A stretch of 64,000 nt of DNA from an uncultured Olsenella sp. (GTDB taxonomy: Bacteria; Actinomycetota; Coriobacteriia; Coriobacteriales; Atopobiaceae): assembly GCA_900314495.1 (NCBI GenBank), contig OMVJ01000003.1, forward strand, positions 1 through 64,000. The letters run 5' to 3'. Below, in pieces: positions 27,006 through 35,291 of the stretch; the stretch's first letter is position 1, and every line of letters starts with the position of its first letter. Made by a program: the position numbers and the translations under genes. The notes under the pieces are model-generated. The model made no database searches. It saw nothing but the letters and a program-made list of their open reading frames with translations, and was not told the origin of the DNA.

Positions 27006-27236
27006 ATGGCAACTCTAAGGGATGTGAAGGTCGGGCAGACCTGCGTGGTCAGCAAGCTGACCGGCACCGGTGCCATCAAGCGCCGCATCATGGACATGGG
27101 CCTTACCAAGGGCGCGTCCGTGTACGTGCGCAAGGTCGCACCTCTGGGCGATCCCATTGAGGTGACCGTGCGCGGTTACGAGCTCTCGCTCCGCAAGGAC
27201 GAGGCCCAGAACGTGGAGGTCAGCCAGGTCGCCTAG
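27006..27236 (+). CDS. feoA: FeoA-domain protein (second)
   Basis: A second FeoA-like SH3 protein, 76 residues, the family norm. Core motifs are KVGQTCVVSKLTGTGAIKRR, MDMGLTKGASV and PLGDPIEVTVRGYELSLR. AAAGGGG precedes the ATG. It differs considerably from the first FeoA and lies 147 bases before feoB. Tandem unlike FeoA proteins are common with Gram-positive FeoB. Confidence 0.92.
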   Translation: MATLRDVKVGQTCVVSKLTGTGAIKRRIMDMGLTKGASVYVRKVAPLGDPIEVTVRGYELSLRKDEAQNVEVSQVA

Positions 27237-27383
27237 TGCGGCCACATGGCCGGAAGGCACCAATAAGTCCGTCTCGAGCCACACCGCGGTTCCGCAGCAG
27301 GGGCTCGCACCCGGGCACCATCCGGGAAAAGACGGCAGGGTAGGAGGGCGCAAGCCCACAAACCTAGCAACGAAAGGCAAGGA

Positions 27384-30053
27384 ATGGCGGAAAAGACTTT
27401 CATCGGTCTTGCTGGCAACCCCAACTGCGGCAAGACCACGCTGTTCAACCAGCTCACTGGTTCGAACGGCTACGTCGGCAACTGGCCCGGCGTAACGGTT
27501 GAGAAGAAGCAGGCCGAGTGGCGCAAGGACAAGGCAGTTACCTTCGTCGACCTCCCCGGCATCTACTCCCTCTCCCCGTACTCCCCGGAAGAGGTCGTCT
27601 CGCGTGACTACATCGTCAACGAGAAGCCCGACGCGATCATCGACCTCATCGACGTGACCAACCTGGAGCGCAACCTCTACCTCACCACGCAGGTGCTGGA
27701 GGCTGGCCGTCCCACGGTCATCGGCCTCAACATGTGCGACCTGCTGAAGGAGCGCGGTGACGTCATCGACTCCAAGGCACTCTCCGAGCGCCTGGGCGCA
27801 GAGGTCGTGGAGGTCTCCGCGCTGCACAACAAGAACCTGGACGAGCTCGTGAACGACGCCGTGGCGGCTGGCAAGGCCGGCAAGGCCAACGGCGGTGTCA
27901 AGTGCTTCTCGCCCGAGGTCGAGTCCGCGCTGGCCACCATTGCGGAGAAGATCCAGGGTTCCTGCGCGCCCGACCTGGTGCGCTGGTACTCCATCAAGGT
28001 CTTCGAGCGCGATGCCGAGGCCATCAAGCCGCTGAACCTCTCCAAGCAGCAGCTGGCTGAGCTGGAGCCCGTCATTGCCGCCGTGGAGAAGGAGCGCGAC
28101 GACGACGCCGAGTCCATCATTACCTCCGACCGCTACGAGTGGATCGCCGACGTCATGGAGGCCTGCGTCAAGAAGGCCCCCAAGAAGCTGACCACCTCCG
28201 AGAAGATCGACCGCGTGGTCACCAACCGCGTGCTCGGCCTGCCCATCTTCGCGGCCATCATGATTGCCGTATACTGGTTTGCCATGGTTGCCGTTGGTAC
28301 CCCTGCCACCGACTGGGTGAACGACAACCTGTTCGCCGACGGCTGGTACATGAACGGCGAGTCCGCCGCCCAGTTTGAGGAGGACGACGGCGCTTGGCAG
28401 GAGAACCACTACGGCGACCAGATCTCTGGCTTCCTTGCCGCTGCCGAGGAGGCTGGTGTTGACACCGAGGGCGTCGAGGACGCCATCAATGCCGAGGAGC
28501 CTACCGCCGAGGACGAGGCCACCATCGCCGACTTCGAGGCTGCGGCCGAGAAGGCCAACGTCGTTGCCACCGATGTGCCCATCATGGATGGGGACGGCAA
28601 CTACGTCGACACCGAGGGCAACATCATCACCACGCTCGACGCCGACGAGAATCCCGTTCTGGCTGAGGGCCAGGAGCTTGACACCCTGCCTTCCGTGACG
28701 CTCGACGACTTCGAGACCGCCATCGCCACCCCCGAGCCCGACCAGCACGACTACCCTGGCTTCATCGACTCCATCCCCACCGCTGCCACCAATGCCCTCA
28801 CGAACGCTGGCGCCTCTGACGCCGTCATCTCCCTCGTGGTCGACGGCATCATCGGCGGTGTGGGCTCCGTCCTGGGCTTCATCCCGCAGATCTTCTTCCT
28901 CTTCATCGCCCTGTGCTTCCTTGAGGACTGCGGCTACATGAGCCGTGTCGCCTTCGTCATGGACCGCCTGTTCCGCCGCTTCGGCCTGTCCGGCAAGTCC
29001 TTCATCCCCATGATCGTCTCCTCTGGCTGCGGCGTTCCTGGCGTCCTTGCCACCAAGACCATCGAGAACGAGCGCGACCGTCGCATGACCGCCATGCTTA
29101 CGACCATGATTCCTTGCTCCGCCAAGCTGCCGATCATCGCTCTGGTCATGGGCGTGCTCGTCGGTGCCGACAACGCCGCTTGGTGGGTTGCCCCCATGTT
29201 CTACTTCATGGGCATCGTCGCCATCATCATCAGCGCCGTCATGCTGAAGAAGACCAAGCCCTTCGAGGGCGACCCCGTCCCCTTCGTCATGGAGCTGCCT
29301 GACTACCACTTCCCCTCCATCCGCTCTTGGTTCCTGCACGTGTGGGAGCGCGTCTCCGCCTACGTCAAGAAGGCCGGTACCATCATCTTCGCCGCTGCCG
29401 TCGTCGTGTGGTTCCTCTCCAACTTCGGCATGTCTGGCTGGGAGGGCGGCACTGGCTCCTTCGGCTTCCTGCCCGGCATGGAGGCCGCGCCCGGGAACTA
29501 CATGGACTACTCCCTGCTCGCCGGTGTTGGTGGTGCCCTGAGCTGGCTCTTCATCCCGCTTGGCTTCGGCAACTGGCAGGCAACCGCCTCCACCATCTCC
29601 GCCCTCATCGCCAAGGAGAACCTGGTCTCCACCTTCGGCGTCCTGTACGGTGTTGGTGCTGACGCCAGCGAGAACACCGTTGCCATGTGGCAGGGCTTCG
29701 CCAACATGTTCACCATCGACGGCACGCTGCACGCCGGTGCCATGTGCGCCTTCGTGGCCTTCAACATGCTCTGCGCCCCCTGCTTCGCCGCCATGGGCAC
29801 CATTCGCCGCCAGATGGACTCCGGCAAGTGGACCGCGTTCGCCATTGGCTACGAATGCGCCTTCGGTTGGGTCATCGGCCTCTTCATCAACCAGTTCTAC
29901 GAGCTCTTCGTCTTTGGCAACTTCGGCTTCTGGACCATCGTGGCGTTTGCGCTGCTGGCACTCATGCTCTTCCAGCTCTTCCGCCCCATGCCCAAGTTCG
30001 AGCACAAGGACGACAAGATCGTCGACAACCTCAGCGAGGTCGAGGCTGCGTAA
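27384..30053 (+). CDS. feoB: Ferrous iron transporter FeoB
   Basis: Membrane Fe(II) transporter, 889 residues, longer than usual. The N-terminal G-protein domain has G1 GNPNCGKTT, G3 DLPG and G4 NMCD, followed by a helical spacer. The membrane part has the two Gate motifs around SSGCGVPGVLATKT and CSAKLPI. An acidic insert of about 150 residues (about 310-465), rich in Asp, Glu and Ala and predicted extracytoplasmic, separates the first span from the rest. AAAGGCAAGGA precedes the ATG and a strong terminator follows the stop. Confidence 0.95.
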   Translation: MAEKTFIGLAGNPNCGKTTLFNQLTGSNGYVGNWPGVTVEKKQAEWRKDKAVTFVDLPGIYSLSPYSPEEVVSRDYIVNEKPDAIIDLIDVTNLERNLYLTTQVLEAGRPTVIGLNMCDLLKERGDVIDSKALSERLGAEVVEVSALHNKNLDELVNDAVAAGKAGKANGGVKCFSPEVESALATIAEKIQGSCAPDLVRWYSIKVFERDAEAIKPLNLSKQQLAELEPVIAAVEKERDDDAESIITSDRYEWIADVMEACVKKAPKKLTTSEKIDRVVTNRVLGLPIFAAIMIAVYWFAMVAVGTPATDWVNDNLFADGWYMNGESAAQFEEDDGAWQENHYGDQISGFLAAAEEAGVDTEGVEDAINAEEPTAEDEATIADFEAAAEKANVVATDVPIMDGDGNYVDTEGNIITTLDADENPVLAEGQELDTLPSVTLDDFETAIATPEPDQHDYPGFIDSIPTAATNALTNAGASDAVISLVVDGIIGGVGSVLGFIPQIFFLFIALCFLEDCGYMSRVAFVMDRLFRRFGLSGKSFIPMIVSSGCGVPGVLATKTIENERDRRMTAMLTTMIPCSAKLPIIALVMGVLVGADNAAWWVAPMFYFMGIVAIIISAVMLKKTKPFEGDPVPFVMELPDYHFPSIRSWFLHVWERVSAYVKKAGTIIFAAAVVVWFLSNFGMSGWEGGTGSFGFLPGMEAAPGNYMDYSLLAGVGGALSWLFIPLGFGNWQATASTISALIAKENLVSTFGVLYGVGADASENTVAMWQGFANMFTIDGTLHAGAMCAFVAFNMLCAPCFAAMGTIRRQMDSGKWTAFAIGYECAFGWVIGLFINQFYELFVFGNFGFWTIVAFALLALMLFQLFRPMPKFEHKDDKIVDNLSEVEAA

Positions 30054-30099
30054 GCTCAGCCTACCTGGTCTGAATCCTGGCTTAGCTTAGGCCGGCACA

Positions 30100-30136
30100 C
30101 GGTCCCCGTACCCCGGTACGGGGACCGTTCTTTCTG
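30100..30136 (+). terminator. Terminator of the feo operon
   Basis: CGGTCCCCGTACC pairs with GGTACGGGGACCG around two bases and is followed by TTCTTTCT. Confidence 0.8.
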
Positions 30137-30294
30137 GGGTAGTAAGTCGTCACAGGTCTCTGACCTGCAGTTGCATTGAATCGTTGACAAGAAGCCTGAC
30201 CCCGTCAGCGCAGGCGGGGTCCAAGGCACTGATGTTTCAAGGGGCTGGCCCATATGGATCAAAGAGGAGCGGCGCAGAAGGCAGGGCTTGCGCC

Positions 30295-30600
30295 CAAGCA
30301 TCTGTCCTCGCAGGTGTTGCTGGATGGAGTCAGCCTTCCTATGTGGACGCCCTCAAGGCCGCCGGTCACACCGTTGCCATGGTGGGGGACGGCATCAACG
30401 ACTCGCCGGCGCTGGCCGCAGCCAACGTCTCCATTGCCATGAGCGACGCAAACGACATCGCCCGTGCGGTGGCGGATGTGGCCATGCAGGATTCCACGCT
30501 GGACTCCCTGGTCACAGCCCGAGTGCTTTCCCAGCGGCTTATGGGCCGAATCTCATCGCCCACCCGCCGACTCCTTGCTTTGCGGTTCCAAGGAGCGTAG
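30295..30600 (+). pseudogene. P-type ATPase fragment (heavy-metal type)
   Basis: The frame contains the P-domain hinge of P-type metal ATPases: YVDALKAAGHTVAMVGDGI and NDSPALAAANVSIAMSDAND, then SLVTARVLSQRLMGRI. A functional ATPase needs some 600 residues upstream and two more membrane spans downstream; both are missing, and similarity fades at both ends. It is a decayed remnant, probably of a copper- or zinc-type exporter. The frame upstream to 30184 is open but not similar. Confidence 0.8.
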
Positions 30601-30612
30601 GGGAGGATGGCC

Positions 30613-31110
30613 CTAAGCGGCAAAGACCTGCAGGTGCGTGAGCATGTCGGCTGCTGTCAGTGCGCGTACGTGCGGATTCTGAAGCAGTTTGGCATCGGAC
30701 GTGACGATGTAGTCTGCATTGGCGCGCTCGGCTGCGGCAATCACCAAATTGTCTTCTAGGTCGTTGTGCACCGATCGCAGCTTGCGAGCCATCCAAACGT
30801 CTGCCGCATCCATGGCTATGGGTGTGGCGACGTCGTTGAGTCCCTCTGCAACTTCCCATGCGTTGTTTGTGGACGCTGCCGCACCGTCTTCTGTGAGAGT
30901 GCCCTGCATCTCGCGAGCGTATTCCTTGAATTGCCGTTCCGCTATGTAGAACACATCCTTTATGGTCGTGACCGCATAGGCTAGTTCAACACCGTGCTCT
31001 CTCGCATAGGAGATAAGATCCTCGGCGCTCTTGTGCCCCTTGCGCCACACGATTGCATCGTCGAGCCATACATTGGTATCTAGCACTAGGATTGGGGCCT
31101 TCATACTCAC
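30613..31110 (-). CDS. PIN-domain toxin (ribonuclease) of a toxin-antitoxin pair
   Basis: Predicted Mg-dependent RNase of 165 residues. Acidic catalytic residues are seen in LVLDTNVWLDD near the N-terminus and later in DLEDNLVIAAAE and VTSD. GTG 31110 overlaps the upstream antitoxin stop as GTGA and has GAGGAG five bases upstream; ATG 31104 is the alternative. The tight coupling to a RelB/DinJ-like gene marks a type II toxin-antitoxin module. Toxin activity is inferred from family and context. Confidence 0.85.
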   Translation of the reverse strand: MSMKAPILVLDTNVWLDDAIVWRKGHKSAEDLISYAREHGVELAYAVTTIKDVFYIAERQFKEYAREMQGTLTEDGAAASTNNAWEVAEGLNDVATPIAMDAADVWMARKLRSVHNDLEDNLVIAAAERANADYIVTSDAKLLQNPHVRALTAADMLTHLQVFAA

Positions 31111-31511
31111 TTGTGCTCCTCCCAATACCTTTCGAACAATGCTGCCTCGAGTGCTTCTTCATCGCTTTTCTCATCGGCGAATGGCACGGACGTGTCTATG
31201 CCAAGGTCAGCGAACCTCTTTTGGATAGAGGCGATGCGCTCCCTATGTGCGCGGAGCCCCTCATCTTCTGTAGACGTTATTTCCTTGACGAGGTTGTTCT
31301 GAAGCTCTTGCGTCACGGAGTTTGAAGCTGGTCCTGATAGAAGCGTCCGCAGCTTTTCGGGACTCTTGCGTAGCTTTACCGCAATCTCCCAGAGGGCGCG
31401 GACGGCCTGCGATGGTGTGTAGCCAGCTGCAGCGAGGGCGGCGTCCCCCTCGCGCTTGAGCGTCCGGTCGATGCGGGTGTTCATCTGCACGGCATCCATG
31501 GTGTATGACAT
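31107..31511 (-). CDS. RelB/DinJ-like antitoxin
   Basis: A 134-residue protein. The N-terminus, MNTRIDRTLKREGDAALAAA followed by GYTPSQAVRALWE, is a ribbon-helix-helix DNA-binding module as in RelB/DinJ. The rest is charged and helical and would wrap the toxin. AAAGGAGG lies six bases before ATG 31511. It should bind its own promoter and neutralise the PIN protein encoded downstream. Confidence 0.83.
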   Translation of the reverse strand: MSYTMDAVQMNTRIDRTLKREGDAALAAAGYTPSQAVRALWEIAVKLRKSPEKLRTLLSGPASNSVTQELQNNLVKEITSTEDEGLRAHRERIASIQKRFADLGIDTSVPFADEKSDEEALEAALFERYWEEHK

Positions 31512-31583
31512 GATAACCTCCTTTTGCAGGAAGATATATCTGCTATACATTCTCTGTCAACAGGAGGATTGGGAGAGTTCTAT

Positions 31584-34049
31584 TTACTCCTGCACCTTGA
31601 GTGCCTCGCTCAGTCGCACCTTGCGAATGCGCCGCATGTTCAGCAGGGCCACCAGCACGTAGGCCCCAAACTCCAGTGCCATGGCCTCCAGGTAGGTGGC
31701 GGGCTGGATCCACAGGGGGTAGTTGCCTGGGTAGGACGCCATGGCGAGGCGGAAGAGCCAGATGAGGATGAAGTGGTTCAGCGGCAGGCAGAGAAGGAGT
31801 GAGATGGCAACGGTGATGGTGATCGACCGGATGTAGAGCTTGTCCACCTCGCGGTCGTGGTAGCCAAAGACCTTCATGTAGGCGATGGCCGTGGAGGACC
31901 TGTCGATGACGGTCTTGGTGAGCAGGAAGATTACCACGACGGAGAAGGGCACGGCCAAGATCATGACGAAGACCATGACGCTACCCATGGAGGTCTCCAG
32001 TTGGTTCACCATCTTGAGCATGTCCTCGGGCGTGGTCTCGCCTGCCACGTAGGCCTGGGTGAGCTCCAGGGGCTCGTCGGAGGCGTAGCCGCAGAACCAC
32101 TGGCTGTCTCCGCCCGTCAGGTCGTCGAAGGTCTTGGCAAAGGTCTCGCGGCTCATGTAGACGCCCATGTCGGTCACTTCGCCTACCTCGCCGGAGACGC
32201 TGATGGTGTATGTCTTGTCGGCGAACTTGTCGTAGAGCTGAAGCGCCTGGCCGGCCCCGGTGCCGCACTTGGCGGCCAGGCCGCGCCCCACGCAGATCCT
32301 GCCGTCTGACACGTCCACGTCCCAGTAGCGGGAGCCCTCATCGATGCCGTATACCGTCACGGATTCCTTGGAGTCGCTGTATAGGCGATCGGCCTGGAGC
32401 GTGGTGGCGCTGAACTTCTCTGCCTGCGCCAGCGCCTCCCGGGAGTTGCGGTAGCCGTTGGGCAGATGACCCGAGGGCAGGCTGGGTCCGTCGTCGTCCA
32501 GCGAGAAGAGCATGATGGCGGCCAGTTCCTCCGTGCTCAGGCCCGTGGGCGTGGTGGACGTGGAGCGCAGGTCGAGCGCGTGACCCACCGCCAGCTGGTC
32601 GTCCGTGACGTCTATCTCGAGCGGGGCCTTGAGGGTGTAGAGGTGTTCCGCCACCACGGAGTCGCTCATCTGGCCACCCACGTGCTGGACCAGTGGCATG
32701 AAGCACATGGCAAAGAGAGCGATGAGCATGCAGACGGCGATGCCCAGGAAGAGCACCGCGAAGTGCGAGGCGTTGCGCAGGAAGACGCGCAGGCGGAAGC
32801 GGGCCACGAAGCCCCAGCGTTCGGGCAGGCTGGCGCTGGCCGTGGCGGACTTGCGGCCCACCTCGTGGCGGAGGAAGGCCAGGGGCGTCGCGCGTAGCTT
32901 GCGGCGAATGCCCAGCCAGGAGATGACGATGAGCATGGCCACAGGAAGTACCGTCGTGGCCAAGAAGACGTCCAGCGAGAAGTAGGCGCGGAAGGGCGGC
33001 AGGCTGTAGGAGTTGTAGTACATGTCCTTGCAGGCGTCCATCACCACGAACCTGCCCACGATGGCACCGGCGACCGTCGCGGCCATGCCCACGACCGCGG
33101 GCATGGCCAGGTAGTGGCGCACCAGCTCCCGCTTGCGGTAGCCGCTGGCAAGGAGGGTGCCGATGACGGCCGACTCCTGCTCTATGCTGGCACCCGTCAG
33201 TACCACGAAGACGAAGGCCGAGATGCTGATGATAAGCACGCCCAGGATCTCGTACATGACGGAGTCGCCCTCTATGTCGTCTCCCACAAAGGTCATGGCG
33301 TTGTTCTGGTCGCGGTCCAGCAGCTCGGTGAGGGTGGTTTCGTGGTCGATGAGGGCCTTTGCGACGTCGGACTCCAGGTCGACGCGGCCCTTGGGGGAGA
33401 GGTCCCCGTCGTTTGCGATGGCGGAGTAGTGCCACACGGTGGCGGAGCCCGCCAGGGCGTCGAAGGCCTCTGGCGTCACCTGCGAGGTTGTGAAGGTGAT
33501 GGTGTCGAACATGAGGTCCATGTTGGAGGCTACCAGGGCCTCGTAGTCTGCCAGCACGCACTGGCCGACGATGGCCAGCTGGCGGTCGCCCACCTGCACC
33601 GTGTCCCCAATGGCGAGGTCGTTGTTCTTCATGAACAGGCGGTCGAGGGCAATCTCGTCATCCTCCTGGGGTGCGCGACCTTCAAAGTAGAGGACCTTGT
33701 CGATGTCCGTGCGGTTCTTGTAAAGGCGGACCGTTGCCTCGTGACCCTGGTCCCGGCCAAGCACGGTCAGGGGCACGTCAGCATAGAAGTTCTCGTATAT
33801 GGTGCTTCCGCCGCCTGCCTGTGACGCGGCGTCCAGGGCTTCGTCCGAGGCCTGGAACTGGGTGGCGAAGGAATAGTCCTCCCTGGAGGTGGTGGCCCGC
33901 CAGTCGTCCAGGAGGAGCTGGATGGACCGGGCGGCGTCCAGAAAGCCGCCGACGAAGGCTACGGTTAGGAAGACCATGAAGAAGAGGCCAAGGTAGCGGC
34001 CCACGTTGTTACGGAGCTGGCGGGGAAGCCGGCGTGCGAGGGGAGTCAT
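31584..34049 (-). CDS. FtsX/MacB-type ABC exporter permease
   Basis: Large membrane protein of 821 residues with the fold of two FtsX domains. One membrane span near residue 25 leads into a big extracytoplasmic domain (to about 260), then three spans, a second large outside domain (about 440-680) and final spans. Such permeases work with LolD-type ATPases in peptide resistance, lipoprotein handling or envelope signalling. ATG 34049 has AGGTGG upstream; ATG 34064 would overlap the ATPase gene. Confidence 0.87.
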   Translation of the reverse strand: MTPLARRLPRQLRNNVGRYLGLFFMVFLTVAFVGGFLDAARSIQLLLDDWRATTSREDYSFATQFQASDEALDAASQAGGGSTIYENFYADVPLTVLGRDQGHEATVRLYKNRTDIDKVLYFEGRAPQEDDEIALDRLFMKNNDLAIGDTVQVGDRQLAIVGQCVLADYEALVASNMDLMFDTITFTTSQVTPEAFDALAGSATVWHYSAIANDGDLSPKGRVDLESDVAKALIDHETTLTELLDRDQNNAMTFVGDDIEGDSVMYEILGVLIISISAFVFVVLTGASIEQESAVIGTLLASGYRKRELVRHYLAMPAVVGMAATVAGAIVGRFVVMDACKDMYYNSYSLPPFRAYFSLDVFLATTVLPVAMLIVISWLGIRRKLRATPLAFLRHEVGRKSATASASLPERWGFVARFRLRVFLRNASHFAVLFLGIAVCMLIALFAMCFMPLVQHVGGQMSDSVVAEHLYTLKAPLEIDVTDDQLAVGHALDLRSTSTTPTGLSTEELAAIMLFSLDDDGPSLPSGHLPNGYRNSREALAQAEKFSATTLQADRLYSDSKESVTVYGIDEGSRYWDVDVSDGRICVGRGLAAKCGTGAGQALQLYDKFADKTYTISVSGEVGEVTDMGVYMSRETFAKTFDDLTGGDSQWFCGYASDEPLELTQAYVAGETTPEDMLKMVNQLETSMGSVMVFVMILAVPFSVVVIFLLTKTVIDRSSTAIAYMKVFGYHDREVDKLYIRSITITVAISLLLCLPLNHFILIWLFRLAMASYPGNYPLWIQPATYLEAMALEFGAYVLVALLNMRRIRKVRLSEALKVQE

Positions 34050-34057
34050 ACCACCAC

Positions 34058-34783
34058 CTACCATTCGATCTGGGCGGCGGGCATCACGTGCGGGTTGAGC
34101 TCGTCTTCCACCAGTTGGCCGTCGCGCAGACGCAGGATGTGGTGGGACATGTGGCGAATGGCGTCATTGTGAGTGACTATGACCATGGTGCAGCCAAACT
34201 CGCGGTTTACGTCCTCCAGCAGGCAGAGGATCTCCTTGGAGGTCTTGTAGTCCAAGGCACCGGTGGGCTCGTCGCACAGGAGCAGGCCCGGCCTCTTGGC
34301 CAGGGCGCGGCCGATGGCGCAGCGCTGCTGCTGGCCGCCGGAGACCTGGTTGGGGAACTTGGCGCGGTGCTCCCAAAGGCCCAGCCGGTGCAGGAGGTCG
34401 TCCACGGGGATGGGATCCTTTGACAGGTGGGCCGTGACCTCGATGTTCTCCCGTATGGTGAGGTCTGGCACCAGGTTGTAGAACTGGAACACGAAGCCAA
34501 GCTCGCGCCGGCGGTACTCAACGAGGTCGTTGTCCTTGAGGGTCGTGAGCTCGGTGCCGTTGACGCTTATGGTGCCTGCGTCAGCCGGCTCCAGGCCGCC
34601 CAAAAGGTTGAGGAAGGTTGACTTGCCGGAGCCAGAGGGGCCAAAGAGCACGCAGACCTCCCCGCGCGCGACCGTCACGTTGATGTCGTGCAGGACCTCC
34701 ACGTGGGAGTCGCCTTGGCCGTAGCCCTTGCGCAGATGGCTGATGGTCACGTAGTTGTTGGAATTGGAATTGCTTGTGCTCAT
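34058..34783 (-). CDS. ABC transporter ATPase, LolD/MacB type
   Basis: Cytoplasmic ATPase of 241 residues for the permease downstream. Walker [10 protein letters not shown] is at residues 48-56, signature [15 protein letters not shown], Walker [13 protein letters not shown], and switch His in VIVTHN. The first ten residues are a Ser/Asn tract (STSNSNSNN). The two genes are eight bases apart and form an operon. No sensor kinase pair adjoins, so the substrate is open. Confidence 0.92.
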   Translation of the reverse strand: MSTSNSNSNNYVTISHLRKGYGQGDSHVEVLHDINVTVARGEVCVLFGPSGSGKSTFLNLLGGLEPADAGTISVNGTELTTLKDNDLVEYRRRELGFVFQFYNLVPDLTIRENIEVTAHLSKDPIPVDDLLHRLGLWEHRAKFPNQVSGGQQQRCAIGRALAKRPGLLLCDEPTGALDYKTSKEILCLLEDVNREFGCTMVIVTHNDAIRHMSHHILRLRDGQLVEDELNPHVMPAAQIEW

Positions 34784-34924
34784 GGGTCCGCACCCTTCGA
34801 GTTCCGTTGGGGGGCGTTGCAGGTCCGCCAGCGGAGCTTTGATTCGAGAATAGTTAGCTACATCTTACTCTATGAGGGTTCGTGAACCCGTCTTGTGACG
34901 CAAGTTTGCCCAAGTTGGTGCCGC

Positions 34925-34972
34925 GGGTCACCGGGCCGAGGGCAGCGCGGGCCACTGGGCTGAGCGCAGCGC
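34925..34972. repeat. Two tandem 24-bp repeats
   Basis: Units GGGtCACcGGGCcGAGgGCAGCGC and GGGCCACTGGGCTGAGCGCAGCGC-like lie head to tail with four mismatches, just before a second repeat array. Confidence 0.7.
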
Positions 34973-35125
34973 GGGATAACCGACAGCTTTCCCCTACATA
35001 GGGGAAAGCGATAGCTTTTCCCAGGGATAACCGACAGGTTTTCCCCGACTGGGCAAACCCGATAGCTTTTCCCAGGGATAACCGACAGCTTTCCCCCACT
35101 TGGGCGGAACAGACAGGTTAATCCT
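34973..35125. repeat. Tandem 51-bp repeat array (2 full units plus a partial)
   Basis: Units start at 34973, 35024 and 35075, each with GGGATAACCGACAG then TTTCCC. The first two end CGATAGCTTTTCCCA; the third diverges after about 30 bases. No gene overlaps; spacing and internal similarity exclude a CRISPR. Together with the 24-bp pair it fills most of the 508-base gap between the ABC exporter and the VWA operon. Confidence 0.8.
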
Positions 35126-35291
35126 GATTAGGGAACAAGCCGCGTGGATGCAGTGTGACAAAAGAGAAACGTCCCCCTGACACGTGCGCCCGCCCCTTCC
35201 ATTCGTCAGAGCTTACACAGAGCGAACAATCGCCTTTTGGCTACGGGGTACGTTAAAGAACACTATGAGCCGACCGAAAGGCAGGTCTTAC

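Noticed and set aside
27015-30005. A 996-codon open frame antisense to feoB
   Set aside because: It is a by-product of GC-rich third codon positions in feoB. Its translation is His/Gly/Val-rich without domains, and feoB is a clear gene. The same applies to long antisense frames over ppc, hisS, kdgK and the symporter.
34973-35125. Possible CRISPR array
   Set aside because: The 51-bp units are contiguous with no unique spacers between short repeats, and no cas genes are near.
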